Positions 22,955 through 32,396 of a stretch of DNA of 64,000 bases are shown here, one piece after another; the stretch's first letter is position 1, and every line of letters starts with the position of its first letter. The DNA comes from Escallonia rubra (taxonomy: Eukaryota; Streptophyta; Magnoliopsida; Escalloniales; Escalloniaceae). The stretch is from positions 62,001 to 126,000 of the forward strand of contig JAVXUO010002885.1 in the NCBI GenBank assembly GCA_033065855.1, written 5' to 3'. The translations under genes were made by a program, and so were the position numbers. The notes beneath the pieces are model-generated. The model had not been told where the DNA came from, searched no databases, and saw only the letters and a list, made by a program, of their open reading frames with translations.

Positions 22955-23392
22955 TGTTGGATCAAACGCTTACCACTAGGCCAAAAGCTATAGCTGTTAG
23001 CAAGGGTGCAACTTTATTTTCTTAAAGTTTCTCAGAACCGCATCTAGCATAAGGGGCTGCACCTATCCCATAATAGGTGCCATGGGCAGGGATGTTAAGC
23101 CCATCGAATCCTAAGGAAGACGCTGACCAATTTTAAGGCTAACAATCTTCCCCCCAATGTCAGCCGGGGGATTCGAACCCATGACCTTGCTCTGATACCA
23201 CTTGTTGGATCAAACGCTTACCACTAGGCCAAAAGTTATAGCTGTTAGCAAGGGTGCAACTTTATTTTCTTAAAGTTTCTCAGAACCACATCTAGCATAA
23301 GGGGTTGCACCTATCCCATAATAGGTGCCATGGGCAGGAATGTTAAGCCCATCGAATCCTAAGGAAGACGCTGACCAATTTTAAGGCTAACA
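22955..23392 (-). mobile_element. TRIM (miniature LTR retrotransposon), 438 bp
   Basis: Two 190-bp direct repeats (22955-23144 and 23203-23392), differing at four positions by eye, flank only 58 bp. On the minus strand the LTR starts TGTTAGCC and ends CAACA. Next come AG, the initiator-Met primer site TGGTATCAGAGC (about 23188-23200), then a purine-rich TTGGGGGGAAGA tract before the second LTR. LTR, primer site and polypurine tract with no coding capacity define a TRIM; the very short interior is like SMART elements. Confidence 0.9.
23169..23179 (-). promoter_or_regulatory. Pol III B-box-like motif in the TRIM interior
   Basis: On the minus strand GGTTCGAATCC matches the B-box consensus GGTTCGANTCC exactly and sits in a stretch resembling a tRNA T-arm. 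A weak A-box-like sequence overlaps the primer site but is spaced too closely. Function unproven. Confidence 0.45.
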
Positions 23393-24848
23393 GCCTACTT
23401 CCACGGATCTAGGGTTTTTTTGTTCCTAGTGGTGATTTTAATCGTATAAATTGGTGGATATTCACCCATCTCACTTTTCTCTCTTTTTTTTCTCCGTCTC
23501 ACTTTATCAATCAGGCACACACATAGAGTTCTCTGTGTTCGGTAGTGATAGATCTGAATGATGTTTATTGTGAGTCAAACTCCCATGTACTGCACTACTA
23601 TTATTTAGATCTAGGTTCCTTTAGTGGGTTTACTTTTTGTGCAAAGAAATTATCTTTATTTTGCTTTTGCTAATATCCCTTGCATGTGGAAAGTTAATAA
23701 TTTGTTTTGTTCTATTCTTGTTTGGATTTTTCTAATGAAGGTCATGGTAAGTATAGTGGCTGGCATATGTTTTCTGAAGAATCTGGTCATGGGTTCATGC
23801 TGGTTATAAGGGAATTTTGAGTTCTATTGACGGATCAGTGAGTGATTTTATTTTTCATATTCTTCAAGCTTTTCAACGTCCTCTCAAAGGAGTACCATGG
23901 AAATTACAAATTTCGGCTAGGATATATGTTTTTTTTCTATATTTTCACAGGCTACAAAAATTATGATTTATTTTACTTTTTACCCACTCCGACCATGATC
24001 ATGAAGCCTTTGTTGCTTACATGTCTAATTAAATTTGAAGGATGATTTTCTTGGGAGTTAAAATTGTAGGATCTTGGTGATGGACTAAGCCTTGGAAGCA
24101 ACTGGTCTTTTCATTCATTCTGTTGCGACACTAGCATGTGGTGTATTAGTGGTTGAAACTATTATTGTAGAGTTGTCATTTGTTATATTTGTGGTGATAG
24201 TATTGTATGAGTAGCGATTATGTTAGGGTTAGGTACGTTGTATGTTTTATAGATATTTAGAAATCTCTGTAGTGTGCAAGAATATTCCATGTTAGTGGTT
24301 ATGCTTTATAGATCTTTAATCTTTAACAAACAGGTTTTTAAAAAAAAATCAATTTTCTACCTTTCCAGAATTTTAGCGACGGAATTCCGTCGATAAAAGT
24401 GATACAAACAAATCAGTGAGGTGTTTTATTGATGGAAACAAATAGTGAGCCTTTTTAGCGACAAATTATCCAAAGTTATAACTTTTAATGACAGACTTTT
24501 AGTGACGATTTCAGTCGTTAAAAGTATCTAGCGATGGACTTTTAGCGACGGATAATTTGTCGTTAAAAGTCTTTTAATTTTGCTTTATAAAAAAAAACGC
24601 AAGATATATGGAATTTAATGAAAATATCTTTAGCGACAGAATATTACGTCGCTAAAAATAATTATTTCTGTCGGTTTAAGTAAGATTTTTATCGACGGAT
24701 TATTAAAATCCGTCGCTAAACTTTTAGCGACAGTGTTATTATCAACGGACTTTTAGCGACAGAAATTTCGTCGGCAAAAGTTTTAGCGACGGATTTAGGG
24801 TTTTAGCGACGGAAAAATCCATCGCTAAAGACCTTTTTTGTTGTAGTG

Positions 24849-25400
24849 TTTCCATTCATCTTGACATAGCGTGCATGCTCATGTGAACTTTTTAAAGCCT
24901 CTCTCTTGAAAGTACTTGTTGATGTGACTGTTCCACGCCCTTGGCGCTTGCTTCAACCCATACAAGGCTTTCTTTAACCTTAACAATTTATATTCATGGC
25001 CTCGAACAACATATCCTTTAGGTTGTTTGATATATACCTCTTCATCAAGAAAATCATTAAGGAAGGCTGACTTCAAGTCCATTTGATGGATCTTCCACTT
25101 GTTTAGAACTACTAGAAATATCAACAGTCACATCATTTCCAATCGAGCGACTGGGGTGAAGACTTTATCATAGTCGATTCCAACCCTTTGCTTGTATACT
25201 TTTACGACAAGCCTTGCTTTGTATCTCTCAACCTCACCTTTGGAATTTTTCTTCACCTTATAAACCCATTTTACACTGATGGTCTTCTTTTTCAGTTGAA
25301 GAGTGGTCAACTCCCAAGTGTCATTCTTCTTAATGGCATCAATCTCTTCATTCATGGCCTTCCTCAATTTTTTTTACTTCTTGATGCCTCATCAAAATCG
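24849..25400 (-). pseudogene. Copia reverse transcriptase (N-terminal part), broken
   Basis: Includes NDTWEL, VKWVYKVKKNSKGEVERYKA and GIDYDKVFTPVARLE (25367-25128). In another frame, MDLKSAFLNDFLDEEVYIKQ and KALYGLKQAPRAWN follow (25124-24879), with a further frameshift just before a tract ending YVKMNGN at 24852. The domain then resumes at 21049. These are the standard Copia RVT_2 blocks. Confidence 0.93.
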
Positions 25401-25479
25401 ATTGGTTCAGTATCGGCAAAGAGACAGAATACGCTTTGGTTCTGATTCAACTCATCATAAATCTCCTCCAGAGATCTAT

Positions 25480-26600
25480 TGCCTTGTGGTCCTATCTTGG
25501 TGGGACTATCGAATGATCATGACGTTTGACTCGATTGAGTCGGAGATACGTGACTCAAGGGAGTCACAGGTTCCGTCGACTCTTCTTCTACTTATTTTCT
25601 ATCCATATAGATTAAATAAAAATATACTACTCCTTGTCTCGATCAGTCCCGTCCCACGAGCTCCTCTCATCGAAAGTCACGTCTCGACTGATTTTTATCT
25701 TCTTATCAACAGGGTTATATAACTTATACCATTTTGACTGTTGATTATAACCGATGTAGATGAACTTCTCACTTGTGTCATCGAGCTTCTTCCTTCGCTG
25801 ATCAGGAACATGCACACATGCAATGCTTCCAAACACTTTCAAATAGGACACACTTGGCTTGAACCCACTCGAAGCTTCTTGTGGTGTTTGATTCCACACA
25901 CTCCTCGTTGTACTTTGGTTGGATAGATAGACAGCACAATCCATTGCTTCAGCAAAAAGTTCCTTAGGCAAAGTCTTGCTCTTCAACATGCTTCAAGTCA
26001 TGTTCACTAACGATTCTTCCTTTCTACCACTCCGTTTTATTGGGGTGAATATGGAATGATAAGCGGTTGACAGATGCCATTCTCTTCACAAAATGCCTTG
26101 AATTGTTTAGATGTGAGCTCTCTATCTCGATCAGATCTTATTGCTTAATCTGATATCCACTCTGCTTCTCGACAAGAGCCTTAAATCTCTTGAAGGTTGA
26201 GAGTACCTCTGACTTCTGCTTGAGGAAATAAACCCAAGTCTTCCTACTAAAGTCATTGATGAAAAATAAAACATATCTCTTCTTCTTACCAAGAGATGCT
26301 AGATCGATTGGACCACACACATCAGTGTGTATAAGTTCCAACGGAGCCTTTGATCTCGATATCGACTTATTTGGGAAACTCTGTCGATGTTGCTTCCTGA
26401 CAAGACAACCTTCGCAGAGTTGGTCTGGCTGGTCTCTATCGATGGCAATTCCTTTACTATGTTCTTCGTTGATAGCAATTTTAGACCTCTAAAATTGAAA
26501 TGTCGAAGCCTCAAATGCCATAACCAAGATTGGTTATCAAAATGAGCCTTCAAACATTTTAGCACATCATGATGGATATTCATCAAGAACATCTTCTTAC
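25480..26600 (-). pseudogene. Copia pre-integrase and integrase region, broken
   Basis: On the minus strand, WLWHLRLRHFNFRGLKLL (about 26520) is the GAG-pre-integrase knuckle region. The integrase core follows with ELIHTDVCGPID (26341), YVLFFINDFSRKTWVYFL, and downstream AMDCAVYLSNQSTTRS and the VFGSIACVHVP segment (25989-25627). Frameshifts and stops separate the pieces. Confidence 0.9.
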
Positions 26601-26799
26601 TCGACATCAGAACATGAGCTATCAAGCGCCCTCTATCATCTCTATCATCTCTCAGGTAAAGATTTGTGTCTTTCATATGGATGTTGTAGCCTTTCTCCAA
26701 CAGTTGACCCATGCTTAAAATGTTTGCCTTAATCTCTAGAACATAGTAGACATTTGAGATGAAATGATGGCCTCCATCCTTCAATTTAATCAAAATTTT

Positions 26800-27000
26800 A
26801 CCTTTACCTTTGACGGGAATTTTGGACATGTCTCAAAAAATCCATATGGATGAACAAGTGTTTGTAGCCACACATGTGATTGCTGGCACCGATATCGAGA
26901 TACCAAGAACTCTCTTTCTCTTTTTTTGATCCTTCATGTGCCAATAGGACCATGTCATCACCCAACTTATTTTCTTCTGCATAGTGGGCCTTCATATTTT
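26800..27000 (-). pseudogene. Copia aspartic protease fragment
   Basis: Encodes SSWYLDIGASNHMCG; the usual catalytic motif is D-T/S-G, here DIG, so the protease is probably inactive. It lies between the gag zinc-knuckle region and the integrase. Confidence 0.85.
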
Positions 27001-27914
27001 CTTCCTTTGGATCGTCTCAACACTCCTAAGAGTAGTGTCTGTACCGATGACATGTGAAACATTCAACATATGTCTTATTTTGGCGTTGGTAATATCCACC
27101 TCTTCCTCGACCTCATCCTCTCGATGGACAAAATTCCAAACTTGATTCATTATTGTTGTATTGAATTTGTCCACCGCGGCCTCTGCCACAACCTCGACCA
27201 CGACCTTGTCCACGACCTCTACCTCGACCACCTTGATTCTTGTTGGCATCGTCTTTCCTCCGGTTAAAATTCATCTTGGCCTGAAGAGCTTGCTCGATAG
27301 GCTCTTTGTTTCTCCTTTTGATCTTGTCCTCATAAACTTGTAACTTTCCTGATAGCTCATTGACTGTCATAGTGTTGATGTCATTGGACTCTTCGATGGC
27401 AACAACGACATAGTATAATTTTGGATCGAAGGATCTTCTCGACCCCCGACTATCTTCCATCTCTTCACCATTTCTCTCAAGTTGGTTCACAGCTAAGAGA
27501 ACTCTTGAAATCTAGTCAAAAATTATCTCGGAGTCTTTCATTTGTAGATACTCAAATTCACCTCGAAGTCTTTGGAGTAACACCCTTTTCACCTTGTCGA
27601 TGTCCTTGAAAGAATTCTCTAAAGTATCTTATGCTTTCTTTGCGTTGGTGACCTGTGCAATCTTTCTAAAAAATATTATCATCAATGCTAAGTTGGATGA
27701 GTGAAAAAACCTTTTGATCTTTCACTCGGGCTTCTTTTGCAGCCTTTTTCACGGCTTGGCTAGAACCGGCCAAAATTTTCGGTTCCACGTATTCTTCTTC
27801 CATGGCCTCCCAAACGTCTTGCTCACCAAGAAAGGTTTTCATTTGGATGCTCCACCTTTCATAGTTGTCTTTCACGAGCTTTGGAAAAGGAAAAGCTCCA
27901 CTTGTTGCTGCCAT
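27000..27914 (-). pseudogene. Copia gag (UBN2-type), broken
   Basis: Starts at the ATG at 27914, shortly after the primer site. Conserved FPKLVKDNYERWSIQMK and GEQDVWEAMEE blocks are followed by a frame change near 27660, a region around VNELSGKLQVYEDK, a Gly/Arg-rich RNA-binding tail (about 27260-27170) and a zinc-knuckle remnant near 27050. Several frameshifts make it non-functional. Confidence 0.9.
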
Positions 27915-27939
27915 TAGAACCTTCGCTCTGGTACCAATT

Positions 27940-28329
27940 TGTTGCGTGATGGGCAAAATATAAGAGATAATGCAACAGAAATAGAGTATTATGGAAGAGG
28001 AGGAAGTGGAGAGGAGAAACACTCAATAATATTTTTCTCTACTGAATCACCACTTCTTTCATAAAATAACTTACTCACTCACTACATTTTCATTACATTT
28101 TCAAATGAGTAGGTGATGCGCCTTTTTATACTAATATATTAAAGACTCATTCATAACCTAGAAGATAACTCCCCTAACATTTCACTTTTCATCTTCTTAT
28201 TTAATCACTCATAGGTTATAAGCAACTCGCTTAACCAACTTTCACTTTTCAGCTTCTCTTTACTTATGGATGTGTTGATTCTTCCACATCAAGTGTCTCA
28301 ATTCAGTTAATCAATATTAACTCTTAACA
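27940..28329 (-). repeat. 5' LTR of the Copia element
   Basis: 390 bp; the full-length partner of 19744-20063. Confidence 0.92.
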
Positions 28330-28684
28330 AAGTACACTACATGCATGTGGAAGTAGCGTTAAGGCCTTTTGGGAGATGTGTGTGTGTATGGAGGATATTT
28401 TGATCATCGCTCAATTGTGATAGCCAATTAGACAAAATCATGCATTCTAAATGCACATGTTGTGCTTATTAAGTAGTAATTGTAAGTACTGCCAAAGTAA
28501 AAGAAGAATTATACATGCAACCATGCATTTAAGAAAACTTTCGCAAAGAAAATGGTATTGACGATTATTTGTTGGAATTATGGCAAGAGGCGGCTTGTTT
28601 GATTATGATCATGGCATACAAACCCCGCTACTTTTGAAAATTTTCCATGCTTTCCAATTTCTTGCCTCAATGACTCATCAAAAG

Positions 28685-28756
<72 letters not shown>

Positions 28757-29706
28757 ACTAACATGTAAAATTTAATTTATTTATTGGCACCAATCGGGAT
28801 CGTTTAGTGGCACCAAATTACGGTATTATTTACTCCATTTGATTTTAGTTGAGGAAGTCACTCGAGTAAAAAAAAAATCTTGCGACATCAATTGGCTCCA
28901 ACACCATCCGTTAAACTTCACCTTATAATACATGCAGGGAGTAGGGACAGTAAACGTGGACTTCAAGTGATACATACGCTATCGCACGTCACCCCTGCTG
29001 GATTACTTTCTCAATGAAACATTGTCAAATGCCACAATTTTGAATATTTTGCATTCATGCTGAGGTTGTGAGATAGCACCAGATGACAGTAGCGCTCAAT
29101 ATCTTCTCTCATGTACGCCAATTATCAAAAGAACAAAAAGATTTATCTATAGCCAAATAAGATTGTTGTTATAATGCATGTCTCATGGCTGCAGTTGCTT
29201 CAACAACGTTCTTTTAAGTTGTGATCACAGTGCTGCCAAGAAGTTATAGAGTAACTACTAGTTAAACAAAATGTCATTTCTGATTCTTAGGGTCATTACT
29301 TATAGTGGCTTCCAAAGACTTAAACTGAAGTCAAACGAAATGTCTCGTTTTATACAATATTATGTTTCGACACACTCATTCGTTTCTAAGCAATTTGTAT
29401 TTTATCGTTGATGCACTTTTTTACGCAAAATAAGGATGTGGAATTATAGGGTGAAAATAGCTAATCCCAAAGTCAAAAGGCCTTTATAACATTTAATCTT
29501 ATAGCACGACGCCCTTGCACAGCCGCCCACCTAATGGGCTGATGTGATATTATGACTCAAGCGGTCCATTTAAAACCATAGCAGGCAAACGAATGTGAGC
29601 TCAATGTGGCTTTCTATTCGGTTTAGCTGCACAACCATCCAACTCAAAATCACAAAATTTGATAAGTTAGTAAAAAAAATTCTCAGATATGTTTAAAAAC
29701 AGAGTG
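28330..29706. other. Intergenic stretch
   Basis: No gene recognised. Contains a long CT microsatellite (28689-28749). Confidence 0.5.
28689..28749. repeat. (CT)n microsatellite followed by (GT)4
   Basis: About 60 bp of CT, turning into GTGTGTGT at 28749. Confidence 0.95.
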
Positions 29707-30038
29707 ACATCTACACTCCACTTTTCTGCATCTTCATTTATATATATATATATAAAGAAAAAGCAATATTCTGTTCCTCCTCAACTCAAGAATTACTTTT
29801 AATGGTCAATACTACCTTTAGCGGTGCTATAGTATGGATTGTGCCTAAAGGGTAATATTTCAACTACAAAGAGCTCTTCAAGAGTTCTTCTCAATTGTCA
29901 ATACTATCTTTAGAGGTACTAGTGCGTGCATTGTACTTAAAATCTAATACTGTCAACTACAAAGAGGACTTAAATTGAGGAGTAGAACTGTAATTTTCAA
30001 CGGGTGAAGTGAGGTTCACAAAAGTAGAGTGTGGATGT
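29707..30038. mobile_element. MITE with ~20-bp terminal inverted repeats
   Basis: Left end ACATCTACACTCCACTTTT pairs with inverted right end ACATCCACACTCTACTTTT. A second inverted pair lies inside (ATTCTGTTCCTCCTCAACTC near 29769 against 29955-29990). The centre holds two diverged copies (about 29800-29870 and 29900-29965) of a GTCAATACTAYCTTTAG...CAACTACAAAGAG unit. No TSD is certain, so the superfamily is open. Confidence 0.65.
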
Positions 30039-30880
30039 ATACCATCCCCTTTCACCTCTTAATTCTACATTGATATTGTTATTGAGGATTTACACACCCC
30101 TTTCTACAATTACAGATCCCTTCATGTAATATCCCTCGGTAAAAAATATATCACTACAATTCTACAACTTTAGGAACTATAATAATAATAAAAAAAGATA
30201 GTTACACTTGGCAGATTGAAAGAATCTCCAACATAACTTAGTTTTCCATATGGTACATATAAAAATGGTTTTTCTTTATTATTGATCGAGTGGGCATGCA
30301 AGATCCGGACCCACTTGAAGTTATGCAATTACATAATGATCAGACACCCGTGATTAGCCTTTGAAATCGAACACTTGCCATGGTTATGAGAACTATTCTT
30401 CGAACCTAGATCTTTGGCGGGGCTATACAAGCTGGGCTTGACAGGCTGCTTAAAGTTGCTCCAACAATATTTTAATCCTATCCACTACCGTAAATAGTGG
30501 AAGAAATACTTATAGAGCTCAAGCTTATTGGTTTATCCTTTTTTTTTTAAAGTTTCGTTACCCTTGTGAATTAATATGTAAAGGTGCTTAATAAGTATCA
30601 TCTATGGATATCTTTGAACTTTCCCACAAGATGTGGGCTAAAAGCTCTTATGATATGAACGTTTTTCACTGCTCTTGCCAATTAACCTTGAAAATCAAAT
30701 CAAGTTTGTGATGAGAATTTCCTCAAGTAAGTCTATTTCTTTCTCCATAACTACCGCCGAACACAAAATCAAGAGGGAGAGAGAGAGGGGGGAGAGGGAG
30801 AGGGAGAGTCTCTTGGATTCCCAAGTAAGTGAGAGGAAAAGGGCTAAGGAAAAGAGAGACAATTTGGAGGGAGCAATTAA
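30039..30880. other. Intergenic stretch
   Basis: No gene recognised; GA-rich simple sequence at about 30770-30815. Confidence 0.5.
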
Positions 30881-31485
30881 TGTTAATATATGTCTTGTAT
30901 TTATGTCCCACATCGGTTACTCAAAGAAGGTTGCAACTTGGCCCTTAGTATATAAGACATCTTGTCCCACATTAGGTATTATAAAGAAGATCATTGTTTA
31001 TCTCTAAGTATATGTAAGTTGTCTTGTATTGTATTTAAGGTCAAGAGAGAAGAGTCATTCTTTGAGTAGGAAAACGATTTGAGAGATACACGGGAGGGAG
31101 CGTTGTAATTCTGACTTGTGCAAAGTGGATTTGAGTTCTCTAAGTTTTCTTGTGTTATCTTGTTTGGTTATCGTGTTCTATGCATATTTATCTTGAACAA
31201 TTTCATAACAAGTGGTATCAAGAGCGTTTCAGGTTTATTTTTGGGCAAAATTGAAATCGATTTTAGAGGATAAATATGTAGAACAACATGACCGTGAAGT
31301 ATGCATGTGACAATTCAATGGGAAGATGAATTTTGGCATATGGCAGAGCACGGTGAAGGATTGGAGCGGTGCTATAGTAGATGCCGAAACACGCATAAGG
31401 AGCGAACTCGAGGCACTTTGAGAGTGCTTACAGCGGAGTGTCGTAAGTCAGGTGGAGCTGATCTTCAACAGATTAGATGACTTGA
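30881..31485 (+). mobile_element. 5' end of a Tnt1/Tork-like Copia element (LTR, primer site, start of gag), truncated
   Basis: An LTR of about 330 bp (30881-31210) begins TGTTAATATATG, contains TCCCACATCGG and ends CATAACA. TGGTATCAAGAGC at 31213, an initiator-Met primer site with one inserted base, follows. At about 31289 a gag-like frame begins, with FNGKMNFGIWQSTVKDW recognisable around 31317-31365. Similarity stops near 31485 at a MITE cluster; no 3' LTR was found. Confidence 0.75.
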
Positions 31486-32396
31486 GGCCCTATTGGACAG
31501 GGCTTATTTTTTTAGTTTTTTTCAGTTTTAGAAATTGGAAAAAATAGTTGCATTTGGTAACCATTTTTCTTTTTTTTTTTTCTTCTGTTTAAAAAATCAG
31601 TTTTTAAATCAAGGCTATTTTTAAAAACTCAAAAAATGAGTTTCGATTTTCAGTTTTGGTTTTTTTTTTTAGACCACCACCACCCTCCTACCTCCGGTGG
31701 CCCCGACAGCCACCACCACCGTCGGTCACCGCCACGCCCCACCACCGCCACCGCAAATCACCACCCAAAAAAAAACTCAAAAAAAAAACTAGATAATCAA
31801 ACACCTAAAAAAAAAAAAAAACTCAAAATTAAAACTAGGGGCCGTTTGACATGCTTTTTTTTTTTGCTCTTTTTTATTTGGAAAAAATAGGAGTGTTTGG
31901 TAACACTTTTTTTTCAATTTAAAAAGTGGCTTTTTAAATTGTAGAGTAAAAAAAAAACGCGGCGAACGCTCTTTTTTTTCACTTAAACCTCCGGCCGTCG
32001 GCAGCCACTGTCACCCAACAGCCACCTCCAGCCGCCGGCAACCACTACTGGGCGGCAGCCACCTCCGGCAGCCACTACCGGCGACTGCCGCGACAACCGC
32101 CTACCGGCGACCACCGCTGGCCACCCCCACCGTTGACCACCGCTACGCTCCACCACCGCCACCATAAAATAAAAAGCGTTACCAAACACAAAAAAAAAGG
32201 GTTATCAAACACCCACTTGTTTTGTTAAAAAAAAAATTTAAGCTGCTCTTTAAAAACTGGAAAAAAAAAAAACTCTGTCAAACAGACCCCTTATCAAACA
32301 CCCACTTGTTTTTGTAAAAAAAAAAGAAATTAAACTGCTCTTTAATTTTTTATTTTTTTTGGAAACTGGAAAAAAAAAGTGTTGTCAAACAGAGCC
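31486..32396. mobile_element. Nested hAT-like MITE cluster with A/T-run interior
   Basis: The outer ends GGCCCTATTGGACAGGGC and, inverted, GGCTCTGTTTGACAACAC resemble the GGCCCTGTTTGACA ends of plant hAT MITEs. An inner pair at 31838-32290 (GGGGCCGTTTGACATG and inverted GGGGTCTGTTTGACAG) suggests a second element inside. A roughly 100-bp module with TTATCAAACACCCACTTGTT occurs twice (32204-32290 and 32291-32390). The core is CCACCGCC-rich. No TSD was confirmed. Confidence 0.6.

Larger units (their letters stand above)
21550..23392 (-). mobile_element. Composite retroelement: TRIM joined to a SIRE-like LTR, shared TSD GCCTA
   Basis: The 1843-bp unit runs TG...CA and is flanked by GCCTA at 21545-21549 and 23393-23397. 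On the minus strand it reads: TRIM LTR (23392-23203), 58-bp internal domain, TRIM LTR (23144-22955), AG, then a full 1403-bp SIRE-like LTR (22952-21550). Neither part has its own matching TSD, so the two appear to have been inserted as one unit or to have recombined exactly at element ends. Confidence 0.7.
21300..24350 (+). other. Probable captured host sequence inside the CACTA element (split by the 21550-23392 insertion)
   Basis: 21300-21549 plus 23398-24350 read as one stretch once the inner retroelement and one GCCTA are removed. It has C-rich, CT-rich leader-like sequence, a GATCTAGGGTTT junction and then T-rich intron-like sequence. CACTA elements often carry gene pieces. No coding exon is recognised. 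Confidence 0.4.
21050..24848. mobile_element. Non-autonomous CACTA (CMC) transposon, TSD TTT
   Basis: Ends are CATTACAAGAAAAAGATC (left, one change from CACTA) and, inverted, CACTACAACAAAAAAGGTC (right). TTT at 21047-21049 and 24849-24851 is a 3-bp target duplication. Subterminal blocks (21075-21290 and 24360-24835) are full of TTTTAGCGACGGA / TCCGTCGCTAAA words on both strands, the usual CACTA transposase-binding arrays. No transposase is encoded. It sits inside the Copia reverse-transcriptase gene. The middle (21300-21549 joined to 23398-24350) looks like a captured host promoter/5' UTR stretch, and a later retroelement lies within it. Confidence 0.92.
19744..28329 (-). mobile_element. Copia LTR retrotransposon, decayed, interrupted by a CACTA element
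   Basis: The 5' LTR is 27940-28329 and the 3' LTR is 19744-20063, which lacks about 70 bp relative to the other. On the minus strand each begins near TGTT and ends in CAACA-like sequence. A primer site TTGGTACCAGAGC (initiator-Met type) adjoins the 5' LTR at about 27926-27938, and a polypurine tract containing a 16-G run adjoins the 3' LTR. Flanks AAGTG (19739-19743) and AAGTA (28330-28334) are probably the target duplication with one mutation. The interior reads gag, protease, integrase, reverse transcriptase, RNase H (Copia order) with many frameshifts. Removing the 3.8-kb CACTA insertion restores continuity of the reverse-transcriptase region. Confidence 0.93.

Noticed and set aside
23145-23202. 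A tRNA gene
   Set aside because: Only a T-arm-like part and B-box are present; there is no anticodon arm or full cloverleaf.
30675-31007. A 110-codon plus-strand frame
   Set aside because: Consists of GA-microsatellite and Copia LTR sequence; no domain.
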